Made by a program: the position numbers and the translations under genes
Notes under the pieces: generated by a model
What the model saw: only the letters and a program-made list of their open reading frames with translations
The model's database searches: none
What the model was told of the DNA's origin: nothing
Part shown: piece after piece, positions 1 through 7,770 of the stretch
Layout: the number at the start of each line of letters is the position of its first letter
Position numbering within the stretch: the first letter of the stretch is position 1
NCBI GenBank assembly: GCA_002422955.1
Contig: DITY01000276.1
Location: 5,483-17,810 of the forward strand
Reading direction: 5' to 3'
From: Planctomycetaceae bacterium UBA6172
GTDB lineage: Bacteria; Planctomycetota; Planctomycetia; Pirellulales; Pirellulaceae
DNA: 12,328 nt

Positions 1-34
1 CGGACCGAAATGGCCGACCGCCTGACCGGGCGGA

Positions 35-1318
35 TCAAACCGAGTCCCGGTTCCGCCGCGAACCGCTGACGAATCGCCGGTGAAAATCGCCGACCGCGCC
101 GCAAAGCGTCTCGACTTCCGCCGCTGAGTTGTAGAGATAGAAACTCGCTCGACAGGAAGCTGCAACGCCAAAATGCTGGTGCAGCGGCATCGCGCAGTGG
201 TGCCCCGCCCGGACCGCGATCCCACGACGGTCGAGCCACTGCGACAGGTCATGGGGATGGGCTCCCTCGATGACAAAGCTGACGATCCCCCCACGATGCT
301 CCGCCGCCGGCCCGAAAATTCGCATCCCCGGGATCGTCGCCAGGCGGTCCAGAGCGATGCCGGCGAGCTGCTTTTCGTGGCGATGGATCTTCTCCAGGCC
401 GACCTGACCGATGTACTTGACCGCCGCGGCCAAACCGATCGCTTCGACAAAGGGTGGAGTACCCGCCTCGAACTTCATGGGCAGCTCGTTCGGTACGAAA
501 CCCTCGGTCGTAACCGTGCGAATCATCGCGCCGCCCCCGAGGAACGGCGGCATCGCCTCCAAGATCGATTCTTGGCCATAGAGGACGCCGATTCCGGTGG
601 GGCCGCAGACCTTGTGCCCGCTGAAGACAACGAACTCGGCGTTCCAATCGAGCACGTCGAGCGACTGATGCGGCGCGGCCTGCGCGGCATCGACCAGCAC
701 CGTCGCGCCGAAGTCATGGGCCAAACTGGCCCAGCGTTTGACCGGAAACTCGGTCCCCAGCACGTTGCTGACGGCGGTGAAGGCGAACAGTTTCGGCCGA
801 TGCCGATCGAGATGCTCGGCCACGACCGCGTCGTCGATCCGGCCGTCGTCGGTCAGCGGCAAAAAGATCACCTGACACCCGGTCCGCTGGGCCAATTGTT
901 GCCAGGGGACGATGTTGGCATGGTGCTCGGCAATCGTCAGCAGAATCGTGTCGCCCGCGGTGACCTGCCAATCCCCCCAGGCACGGGCGACCGTATTGAT
1001 CGCGGCGGTCGTCCCGGCGGTAAAGATCACCTCATGGGAATGGGCCGCCCCGATGAACGCGGCGACCGCTTCTCGAGCTTCCTCGAACGCGCGGGTCGAC
1101 TCTTCGCTCAGCGTGTGAATCCCGCGATGGACGTTGGCGTAATAGCGGCTGTAGCAATCCGACATGGCGTCGATCACGACCCGAGGGTGCTGGGTGCTGG
1201 CCCCATTGTCCAAATAGATCAGCGGCCGATCGCTGGCCACGGTCCGTTCCAGGATCGGAAAATCTCGGCGCAGCGTCTCCACGTCCAAGTCGCCCGTCGC
1301 GACGGTCAAATTGCTCAT
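35..1318 (-). CDS. sufS: Cysteine desulfurase SufS (group II, PLP-dependent)
   Basis: This cytoplasmic PLP enzyme removes sulfur from L-cysteine, giving alanine and an enzyme persulfide that feeds Fe-S cluster assembly. The 427-aa length is normal for SufS/CsdA. The PLP-binding lysine is in 'SGHKVCGPTG' (Lys236). The cofactor-contacting 'VDAAQ' is at 209-213, and the His stacking on the PLP ring is in 'AEHHANIVPW' (about 132). The catalytic cysteine is in 'RAGHHCA' (Cys375), the short-loop form typical of group II enzymes; IscS/NifS have a longer loop. The ATG at 1318 lies only 9 bases after the sufU stop, so the two genes are almost certainly co-transcribed, and SufU is the expected sulfur acceptor. 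No SufBCD genes are visible. The substrate could in principle include selenocysteine, as for other SufS proteins. Confidence 0.96.
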   Translation of the reverse strand: MSNLTVATGDLDVETLRRDFPILERTVASDRPLIYLDNGASTQHPRVVIDAMSDCYSRYYANVHRGIHTLSEESTRAFEEAREAVAAFIGAAHSHEVIFTAGTTAAINTVARAWGDWQVTAGDTILLTIAEHHANIVPWQQLAQRTGCQVIFLPLTDDGRIDDAVVAEHLDRHRPKLFAFTAVSNVLGTEFPVKRWASLAHDFGATVLVDAAQAAPHQSLDVLDWNAEFVVFSGHKVCGPTGIGVLYGQESILEAMPPFLGGGAMIRTVTTEGFVPNELPMKFEAGTPPFVEAIGLAAAVKYIGQVGLEKIHRHEKQLAGIALDRLATIPGMRIFGPAAEHRGGIVSFVIEGAHPHDLSQWLDRRGIAVRAGHHCAMPLHQHFGVAASCRASFYLYNSAAEVETLCGAVGDFHRRFVSGSRRNRDSV

Positions 1319-1327
1319 CTCGATCGA

Positions 1328-1945
1328 TCAACTCTCTGCTTCAAGGCTCGGCCCGCCATTGCGACGGGGGACCTGATCGCCGTCGTCGCCTATCAGGTCG
1401 GTGTTTGCATGCGAGTTATCATAGGCCCGGGGGCAGTCCAGCGCCTTCTGAAAAACCCGCCACGCCAAAAGCGCGCACCGCTGACGCCCCAGCGGCACGC
1501 CGCCGTCCAGGCCACGGAGCATTTCGGCGGCGGAAAATCGCTTGGCCTGCTCGAGGGTCAACCCCTCCGCCTGTTTGACCAACCGCGAGGCGGCGGCTTG
1601 AGAAAGACGGCAGCCCGTACCTTCAAACCAAGCTTCGCGGATCACGCCGGCCGGAGAAATCAGCAGCTCGATCGCGATCGCATCGACCACCGCCACCGGA
1701 TCGACCGCCGCGAGCGTCCGCCGGGGGTCGCCGCAACAGGGAAAATCTCGCTCCGCCGCATGCGTGGCGTGCGGCAGTCGCCCGCGATGATAGGGGTTGG
1801 CGGCATGCTCCCCCACCCAAGTAGGCTGAGAGTCTTCGGTCCAGGAAGGCGAAGCGCTGGCGGGCGGAATCGCCAGCAAAGCACTCTTCCGCACCTCGGA
1901 CGTAGGCCGGTGCGAGTCGTCGGATGCGGGCGGCTGAGGAGACAT
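1328..1945 (-). CDS. sufU: SufU-type Fe-S scaffold / sulfur-transfer protein, atypical
   Basis: Homologue of SufU/IscU, which accepts persulfide sulfur from SufS through a zinc-bound cysteine or serves as a cluster scaffold. With the ATG at 1945 the protein has 205 aa. The three family ligand regions are present: 'CCGDP' (Cys71, Asp73), 'EGTGCRLS' (Cys112) and 'RQRCALLAW' (Cys157). Three things are odd. The usual N-terminal helix before 'NPYHRG' is replaced by a Pro/Ser-rich stretch. About 15 extra residues lie between Cys71 and Cys112 compared with SufU or IscU. The spacing from Cys112 to Cys157 is IscU-like, lacking the insertion of Gram-positive SufU. The frame is open upstream into parA, and a GTG at 2020 is an alternative start. 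I chose 1945 because it lies after the parA stop. The gene is followed by sufS after 9 bases. Confidence 0.85.
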   Translation of the reverse strand: MSPQPPASDDSHRPTSEVRKSALLAIPPASASPSWTEDSQPTWVGEHAANPYHRGRLPHATHAAERDFPCCGDPRRTLAAVDPVAVVDAIAIELLISPAGVIREAWFEGTGCRLSQAAASRLVKQAEGLTLEQAKRFSAAEMLRGLDGGVPLGRQRCALLAWRVFQKALDCPRAYDNSHANTDLIGDDGDQVPRRNGGPSLEAES

Positions 1946-2099
1946 CGGATCATCCGGGCTGTCGACAGACGGGGTCTGGGAAAATTCGACCCCCCCGGCA
2001 ATGGTTCTGACAGCCCTCACTATCCCGCCTTCAAAGGGCAGCGGCTCGGGCGAACCGCGCAACCTGAGTGGACTGGATGGCTTCGGTGGTTCTTGCGGC

Positions 2100-2930
2100 T
2101 CAGGAGGCCCGGGCAACGGCCAGGGGCAAGGCCACTTCGCTTCGCTGAGCGAGCACCTCGTCCGCCAGCGAACGATAATCGGCGGCCCCATTGCTATCGG
2201 GGGCATATTCGAAGATCGATTTTCCGAAACTCGGAGCTTCTGCCAAGCGGATGTTGCGGCGAATTCGCGAATCGAAAAACTTCGCCCCTTGGTGGAAACC
2301 CTTGCCGGTCCCTTCACTGGTGAAAAAGGCCTCGACATCGCTGCTGACTTCGGCCGACAGACGGGTGGTCGAGTCGTACATGCAGAGGATCACGCCCGAC
2401 AGTCGCAGTCGGTTGTTGAGCCGCTTGGAGACGACTTCGACGGTCCGCAGCAGCTTGCTGAGGCCGTGAAGGGCCAAGAAATGAGGTTGCAGCGGGAGGA
2501 ACACCTCTTCGACCGCGACCAACGCGTTGATCGTCAGGACACCCAGGCTGGGGGGGCAGTCGAGGATGAGGAAATCGAAGTCACCGTCGTCGGCATCGAG
2601 TGCATCGCGGAGGATCAGTTCCCGGCCGACTTCGCCAGCCAGCTCCATTTCCGCCGCCGCCAGGTCGATGTTGCTGGGGATCACTGACAAGCGGTCGTTG
2701 ACCTTGACCCGCGTTTGGGCGAGCGTCGCGTTGCCGCACAGCACATCGTAAATCGTCGCTTCGGTCCCCGTGGCGGTGACTCCCAAATGCAACGAGGCGT
2801 GCGCCTGAGGGTCGAGGTCGAGGACACAGACACGCTTGCCGGAATGGGCAAGTGCCGCGGAAAGATTGACGGCCGTCGTGGTTTTCCCGACACCGCCCTT
2901 TTGATTGATTACCGCGATCGAACGCATCAT
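2100..2930 (-). CDS. parA: ParA/Soj-family chromosome-partitioning ATPase (orphan)
   Basis: A 276-aa ParA/Soj ATPase, which dimerises on ATP binding, coats DNA and is normally stimulated by ParB to move chromosomes, plasmids or other cargo. The deviant Walker A motif 'KGGVGKTT' is at 11-18, with the signature Lys11 and Lys16. Walker A' 'DLDPQ' is at 38-42 and Walker B 'LILDCPPS' at 121-128 (Asp124). The DNA-binding segment 'RIRRNIRLAEAPSFGKS' lies at 222-238. A roughly ten-residue insertion (about 203-215) precedes it compared with textbook Soj; I recall this from planctomycete ParA proteins. It lacks the CxxC of Mrp/ApbC Fe-S carriers, so it is not one of those despite the suf genes downstream. 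Two ATG codons are adjacent (2930 and 2927). No parB or recognisable parS is in the window. Confidence 0.93.
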   Translation of the reverse strand: MMRSIAVINQKGGVGKTTTAVNLSAALAHSGKRVCVLDLDPQAHASLHLGVTATGTEATIYDVLCGNATLAQTRVKVNDRLSVIPSNIDLAAAEMELAGEVGRELILRDALDADDGDFDFLILDCPPSLGVLTINALVAVEEVFLPLQPHFLALHGLSKLLRTVEVVSKRLNNRLRLSGVILCMYDSTTRLSAEVSSDVEAFFTSEGTGKGFHQGAKFFDSRIRRNIRLAEAPSFGKSIFEYAPDSNGAADYRSLADEVLAQRSEVALPLAVARAS

Positions 2931-2948
2931 GCCACTCGCTTGTACCGT

Positions 2949-2985
2949 GGGGGAGGGATCATCGGCGATCGGCTCGCCCTCCCCT
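2949..2985 (-). promoter_or_regulatory. GC-rich hairpin in the leader of parA
   Basis: An 8-bp perfect inverted repeat, GGGGAGGG (2950-2957) with CCCTCCCC (2977-2984), encloses a 19-base loop in the 74-base gap between the upstream hypothetical gene and parA. A G-T wobble can extend it by one pair. No T-run follows in either direction, so it is not a classical terminator. It could act as a processing, stability or translation element, about 20 bases before the parA start. The role is inferred only from position. Confidence 0.4.
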
Positions 2986-3004
2986 CCCGGTTTCCCGCGA
3001 ACGG

Positions 3005-3388
3005 CTAGGCGGCGTCATGCCGACGGAGCTTCGCATAGGCTAATAGGATTTCGTACAGGTCGGCGTCAATGGAGACTGAGTCGTCCGCGAAATCTTGCAG
3101 CCAGCAACGGCCGCTGCGTAGCGCGTCAGCCAGGATCGGGGCGATTTGCCCCAGCGATACCTCGACCCGCCGCGGCACCGTCGTGCCCGCGATGATATCG
3201 CGGTCGTGATCATCGAACCGCTCGTCTCTGTGGCCGCGGGCGTGGCCTTGTTTGCTAGCGGTTGTCGGGTGAGACGACGACGGGTGGCGCTTGTCCGACG
3301 TTCGGCGACGCTCGGAAGGCCGCGGCTCCGCCGCGTCCGAATCGGTGACCAAGCGAAGTCGTCTGCGGGGTGAAGGATTCGAACTCAC
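3005..3388 (-). CDS. Conserved hypothetical protein upstream of parA
   Basis: I assign no function. The frame contains no ATG at all. It opens from a TTG at 3475 (156 aa), and I prefer the GTG at 3388 (127 aa), which begins shortly before a basic 'SPRRRLRLV' segment. The first two thirds are low-complexity and charged, rich in Arg, Ser, His and Asp, and probably disordered. The last ~60 residues look like a compact domain: 'VEVSLGQIAPILADALRS', 'RCWLQDFADD', 'SVSIDADLYEILLAYAKLRR'. This C-terminal pattern (regulatory-looking helices, 'WLQDF.DD', 'DLYE.LLAY') resembles small proteins I recall from other planctomycetes. It lies 74 bases upstream of parA on the same strand, so it is probably the first gene of the parA-sufU-sufS unit. 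The gene is likely real because of its C-terminal domain; the start is uncertain. Confidence 0.6.
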   Translation of the reverse strand: MSSNPSPRRRLRLVTDSDAAEPRPSERRRTSDKRHPSSSHPTTASKQGHARGHRDERFDDHDRDIIAGTTVPRRVEVSLGQIAPILADALRSGRCWLQDFADDSVSIDADLYEILLAYAKLRRHDAA

Positions 3389-3967
3389 AGCCAGGCTCTC
3401 GAGTGATAACGTGATGGGGACCGCTTGATACCAGCGAATCGAGTCCGCGGGCCATACCGATCGGGAACCGAACAATCCGACGCGGAAACTATCGGTTGTT
3501 CCGTCTGGGGAAGCTGAGTCGATTTTGACGTTTTCGATTTTTTCCCAATCTCGACCTGTTTGCTTCCGGCGAGGCGTTTCGTGGCGGCCAAACTGACCCC
3601 ATCGGTTGACAAGTCGGCGGTGCTGACCCTACATTTCGATTCCGCCGTAGGAGCAGGCTGGCCTGGAGACGTCCGATCCTCGACGGATTACCCGCGGTTT
3701 TGAGAATCCGATCGCTGTGATCGCGGCTATGATCTGGGCATTCGATTTCCCCTCTTAGCCCGTCCCCGATTCTGAGTTCCGCCAGGCGATTCCTCGACAA
3801 GCGACCGTTCTCCTTGCAATCCGTCCCATCGTTTCTTTCCCCCCCGCGAACGCCCCTCGGTTGACCGCTCGCTCTGATTCTTTTCGGCGGAGCTTTGGTC
3901 TTCGATCCGATTTAGGTTTGGGCTGTTATCCGCCGATGTTCGCCCCCATTTCACTACGCGTGTCTTC
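3389..3967. other. Divergent intergenic spacer, no convincing gene
   Basis: This 579-base spacer separates the leftward parA-suf unit from the rightward Tex-like gene and should hold both promoters. Short open frames exist on the minus strand, but none has a recognisable domain. A T-rich patch with three T-tracts about 8 bases apart (3523-3543) stands out in the GC-rich surroundings, lying upstream of the leftward unit. On the plus strand a perfect TTGACA (3606-3611) is followed 18 bases later by TACATT (3630-3635, four of six matches to TATAAT), a possible promoter about 330 bases before the Tex-like start. I see no repeat, tRNA or riboswitch that I can name. Confidence 0.5.
3606..3635 (+). 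promoter_or_regulatory. Candidate sigma-70 promoter for the Tex-like gene
   Basis: A consensus -35 (TTGACA, 3606-3611), an 18-base spacer and a weak -10 (TACATT, 3630-3635) face the Tex-like gene. The distance to its ATG would leave a long leader of about 325 bases. Planctomycete promoters are poorly defined, so this is only a pattern match. Confidence 0.25.
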
Positions 3968-6900
3968 ATGACCGTAGATCTAGAAGCGATCGCTCGCCGA
4001 TCCGGCTGCGAAATCTCATCGCTTAAGCTAGCCCTGCCCCTGGTTGAGCAAGGCTATTCGCCTCCGTTCCTCGCCCGCTATCGTCGAGACGAGTTGGGGG
4101 GAATCAGCGAGCCTGCACTGTGGATGCTCCAGCGGCAGGTCCGCGCCGAGAAATCGTTGGCCGCCCGGCGTCAGGAATTGACGCAGCTCTGGGAACGGAC
4201 GCGGTTGGCTGACCCATCGCTGAAACGGGCCATTTACGACGCCAAGTCCAAGGTCGCGATGAACCGTGTCGGTCGGCGATTGAAGAACGAACCGATCGAT
4301 CCCAACGCGGCCATCCCGCCGGCGCTGTGGGTCGCGTCGCGAATCCTCAATCCCCAGCCCAACGACCCGGTGGAACTGGCCGAGCTCGCCGCTGTCGTCG
4401 ATCAGGCCGCTCATGTCGACGAAATCGCCAACTCGCTCGACGCGGTGCTCGCCAAGCGGCTCACCGATCACCCGCAGGTCCTCGCCGCCGCCATCCGCTG
4501 GCTGAATGCGAACGCTTCGATCAAGTTCCTCGAGGTGAGTGACCCGAACGTCGATTCGAGCGGCCCTGCCGAAACGGTCGCCGAGCCGTCGCACGACGCG
4601 ACCCAGTCCGACCGGCCGCAAACCGAACCGGGCGAGAATTGGCCCAGCCCCGAACAGCTCGGCGCCGAGCCCCCCGTCCAGGATTCGGCCATAGCCCAAG
4701 CGGCTTCGATCGAGCCGACCGTGATCGAAGCGGTGATCGTGGAGCCGGCGGTTGCCGAATCGGTCTCCGAGCAACTGCTCACCGCCGAACTCGGGGCGGC
4801 CGATACGCCCGCTGATGAGCTCGCGAGCGTCGAAACGTGTATCGAAATCAACTCGCCAGACGATCCGCTCGAGTCGCAGACGATGATGGTGGTCGGCGCG
4901 TTCGACCCCAGCACGCCGGAAGTCGCGGCCGCGGAATCGGTCGAAATGGGCGTCGGTCCCGGGACGGAAGTCGTTACCCCCGCCGCCGCACCCGCTGGCG
5001 GCAAGGGGAAGTCGGGCAAAGGAAAGCAAGCCAAGCAGCTCGCCCCCAAGGTGGTGAAGAAGACCAAGGTTCTGAAGAAACTGTCGCCACGGCAACGTCG
5101 CCGACGTTGGCTGATCGGCATCCTGCAACCGCTCGTCGGCAAGCAGATCCCGATCCGCAAGCTGTCTCCTTTCCAAATCATCGTGCTCAGCCGTGCACTC
5201 CGCGGCCACCTGGTTCGCTGCCAGTTCGTCTACGACGCCAATCAGCTGATCTCACAGCTGCAAAAGGCCGCTGCGAATCTCAACTCGGCGATGGCCAAGA
5301 CGCTCGAGAAAACGATCGCCGATCACGAAGCGGCGATCCGCGAAGCGACCGAAGCGAGCTGGTGGGATGAGTTGCAAGAAGGGGCCACGGCCGATCTCGT
5401 CGACCTGACCTCCCGTCACCTCGACGCCCAATTGCATCGCGGACCCCTCGAAGCGAAGACCATTCTGGCGATCGACGCGGTCGGGCCACGAACGTCGCCG
5501 GTCGCGATCGTTTCCGCCGACGGCAACGTGCTGCATACCGAAGACATCGCCAGCCAACTGGAAAATGAACTCCGCTCGGCTGCCGTGACCCGCCTGGGCG
5601 AATTGATCCACCGTTATGGCGTCGATCTGATCGTCGTCAGCAACGGGCCGGCCCGCCGCGCCAGCCTGGTGATCTTGGGCGAGCTGATCGCGCAATCCCC
5701 CGAGGGCTCGATCCGCTGGACCTTGGCCGAACGCAGCGGTGCCGATGCCTACTCGGGCAGCGAGATCGCCGACCGTGAAATGCGGACCACGCCGCGGCGG
5801 TTCCGCGCCGCCACCTGGCTCGCCTTTTCGATGATCAAGCCGGCGTGGGCGTTGGCCAAGGTCAACCCGACCCGCTTGCGACTCTCCAGCGCCCAACGCG
5901 AGCTTCCCGAAGAGGCTCTGGCCCCGGTCCTCCGCGACGTGATGGCCAGCGCGATCAGCCGAGGCGGCCTCGACGTCAATTCGGCACCGCTCGACGCGCT
6001 GACCCAATTGCCGGGCATTACCCGTGGGGTTGCCGAAGCGATCGACCGCCAACGTCGCCAATCGCTGTTCACTTCTCGCGAGCAATTGTTGGAACTGGAA
6101 CAATGGCCCGATGACGTCAGTTGTCGGCAAGCGATCGGCTTCCTTCGCGTCTTCGGCGGTGGTGAGCCGTTGGATGCGACCGTGATCCATCCCGAGGATT
6201 ACTCGCTGGCGCGGAAGCTGGCCAAGGCGCTCACGATCGAACTTCCCGCTGCGGCACCTCCCGGGTACGAACCGCCATCCTTCGACGAACCGGCGGCCCG
6301 CGAAACCGCCACCTCGGCCGCCGTGGTGGAGGCCGCCTTCCAGCCGCCGAGCGATACGGAAACCAATTCGCCGTTCGCCGCCGAATTGCTCGATCAGGCC
6401 ACCGAACCCGGCAATTCGACCGGCGGCGAAACGCCGACGGACGATTCCTCGTCGCCGGCGGCTGAAGCTGTGACCGCCGAGGAATCCTCGCCGACCGAAA
6501 CCGCCGCGGAAGTCACCGCGGAAGCCCCGAGCGCGGAAACGACGGCCACGGAAACGACGGCCGATGCCCCCGCCGCCGAGGAACCCTCGGCCGCCAGCCC
6601 CGCCAGGCGTCCGCTGCCCGAGCCGTCGGCGATCAACAAGTGCATCCGCGAGTGGCAGGTCGGCTCCAACCGGACCCACCGGATCGTGCATGCCCTCTGC
6701 GATCCGTTCGGCGAGGAATCGGTTGCCAACACCAGCGAACCGCCAGTCACGATGACCTGCGTGCCGAGGCCGAGCCAGCTCAAATCGGGCGACCCGGTGA
6801 TCGGCGTCGTCGCCAGCGTCGCCCCCTTCGGCGCGTTCGTCGAAATCTCGCCGGAATCGACCGGATTGGTTCGCGTTAGCCGCTTGGCCGAAGAGTTCGT

Positions 6901-7756
6901 CGAAGAAATTCACGACTACATTCAAGTTGGCGACGTGATCTCGGCTTGGGTGACCGAAGTCGACTCGAAACGCAAACTACAGCTCTCCGCTTTGTCGCCC
7001 CAGCGCGAAGAATCGCTGCGTCACGCTCGCGAAGAACAGCGAGACCGACGCTTCCAACGGGGCGGACCTCCTCGCCGCGGTGGCGGTGGTCGCGCGGGCG
7101 GCGAGGGCCAGCAAGGGGCCGGACAGCGCGGCTACCAAGGCTCAGGCCAGCAAGGCTCAGGCTATCAGGGCTCTGGCCAACGCGGCGACCGAGGGACCGA
7201 AGGCGCCGCCGCGGGATCGCGCGACGGGGTCCCGCAACGAACGCAATCGGGTCAACCGATCGGCGGCGGTGCTCGAACCGGCGGCGGTGATGATCGCCGC
7301 GGTGGGCACAGCGATCGTGGCGGGCGTGGTGGTGGCGACCGTGGACAGCGGGGTGGTGACGGCCGAGGCCGGGATTCGCGTCCCCGCCGCGAAGAGCCGG
7401 TTTCCTACACCGCCCGGGTCCCCAAGAATCAGCCCCCTGCCACGCCGATTTCGGACGCCATGGCCGAGGGGAAGGAGCCGTTGCGATCGTTCGGCGATCT
7501 GCTGCAATTCTTCAAAAAGGATACGCCTCAGCCGCCGAGCAAAAAGGAGTCGTCAGCGAGTGACAAGCCGCGCCCGGCCGCCCCGGAAGAAACCCCGATG
7601 GCCGCCGAAGGGATGACACCGCCCGATGCCCCCGAAGGGAAGGCACAGCCAGTTGCCGCAACCACCAGCCATCCCGCCGAGTCGGTTGCGAGCAAACCGG
7701 TGGCGCGTGAACCCGGCGACGCCGCCGATGCCTCCTCCGAAAGTGGCGAAGCGTAA
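3968..7756 (+). CDS. Divergent Tex-like RNA-binding protein with S1 domain and RGG tail
   Basis: This is a 1262-aa relative of Tex/YhgF, a transcription- and RNA-associated protein usually near 770 aa. Modules in order: Tex N-terminal region with 'PPFLARYRRDELGGISE' (about 1-195); acidic Ala/Glu/Pro insert (about 190-345); Lys-rich linker; helical region (about 371-470); YqgF/RNase H-like domain from 'TILAIDAVGPRTS' (Asp503) through 'VVSNGPARR' and 'SGADAYSGSE' (about 590); HhH region 'LPGITRGVAEAI' (about 678-712) running to 'VIHPEDY' (739-745); second acidic insert (about 760-885); S1 domain with 'PFGAFVEI' (938-1008); RGG-rich tail (about 1031-1140); disordered C-terminus. The normal Tex motifs 'DPGxRTG', 'GNGTASRET' and 'QYQHDV' are degenerate, so the YqgF-like domain is probably not catalytic. 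It is likely cytoplasmic and RNA-bound. No clear Shine-Dalgarno precedes the ATG. Confidence 0.88.
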   Translation: MTVDLEAIARRSGCEISSLKLALPLVEQGYSPPFLARYRRDELGGISEPALWMLQRQVRAEKSLAARRQELTQLWERTRLADPSLKRAIYDAKSKVAMNRVGRRLKNEPIDPNAAIPPALWVASRILNPQPNDPVELAELAAVVDQAAHVDEIANSLDAVLAKRLTDHPQVLAAAIRWLNANASIKFLEVSDPNVDSSGPAETVAEPSHDATQSDRPQTEPGENWPSPEQLGAEPPVQDSAIAQAASIEPTVIEAVIVEPAVAESVSEQLLTAELGAADTPADELASVETCIEINSPDDPLESQTMMVVGAFDPSTPEVAAAESVEMGVGPGTEVVTPAAAPAGGKGKSGKGKQAKQLAPKVVKKTKVLKKLSPRQRRRRWLIGILQPLVGKQIPIRKLSPFQIIVLSRALRGHLVRCQFVYDANQLISQLQKAAANLNSAMAKTLEKTIADHEAAIREATEASWWDELQEGATADLVDLTSRHLDAQLHRGPLEAKTILAIDAVGPRTSPVAIVSADGNVLHTEDIASQLENELRSAAVTRLGELIHRYGVDLIVVSNGPARRASLVILGELIAQSPEGSIRWTLAERSGADAYSGSEIADREMRTTPRRFRAATWLAFSMIKPAWALAKVNPTRLRLSSAQRELPEEALAPVLRDVMASAISRGGLDVNSAPLDALTQLPGITRGVAEAIDRQRRQSLFTSREQLLELEQWPDDVSCRQAIGFLRVFGGGEPLDATVIHPEDYSLARKLAKALTIELPAAAPPGYEPPSFDEPAARETATSAAVVEAAFQPPSDTETNSPFAAELLDQATEPGNSTGGETPTDDSSSPAAEAVTAEESSPTETAAEVTAEAPSAETTATETTADAPAAEEPSAASPARRPLPEPSAINKCIREWQVGSNRTHRIVHALCDPFGEESVANTSEPPVTMTCVPRPSQLKSGDPVIGVVASVAPFGAFVEISPESTGLVRVSRLAEEFVEEIHDYIQVGDVISAWVTEVDSKRKLQLSALSPQREESLRHAREEQRDRRFQRGGPPRRGGGGRAGGEGQQGAGQRGYQGSGQQGSGYQGSGQRGDRGTEGAAAGSRDGVPQRTQSGQPIGGGARTGGGDDRRGGHSDRGGRGGGDRGQRGGDGRGRDSRPRREEPVSYTARVPKNQPPATPISDAMAEGKEPLRSFGDLLQFFKKDTPQPPSKKESSASDKPRPAAPEETPMAAEGMTPPDAPEGKAQPVAATTSHPAESVASKPVAREPGDAADASSESGEA
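7130..7180 (+). repeat. Short in-frame tandem repeat in the RGG tail
   Basis: A 30-base unit encoding GYQGSGQQGS is followed by a second, partial copy (GYQGSGQ), residues 1055-1071 of the Tex-like protein. The copies differ at synonymous third positions (tac/tat, caa/cag, tca/tct), so the repeat is kept at protein level and is not a fresh duplication. It lies within a longer Gly/Arg/Gln-rich stretch. Confidence 0.7.
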
Positions 7757-7770
7757 GCCTCCAGCGAATC

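Noticed and set aside
173..2323. 716-aa plus-strand open frame opposite sufS and sufU
   Set aside because: It is a GC-codon shadow antisense to two clearly recognised genes, is rich in Arg, Gly and Pro, and has no domain.
1946..2338. N-terminal extension of SufU into parA
   Set aside because: The frame is open because it overlaps parA; its translation is Pro/Ser/Arg-rich with no resemblance to SufU.
3727..3969. 80-aa minus-strand open frame abutting the Tex-like start
   Set aside because: It is highly charged and low-complexity, with no family match or ribosome site; more likely part of the divergent spacer.
4028..6925. Long minus-strand open frames (393 and 557 aa) opposite the Tex-like gene
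   Set aside because: They are antisense shadows of the low-complexity Tex-like coding sequence; their Gly/Arg-rich translations have no family signature.
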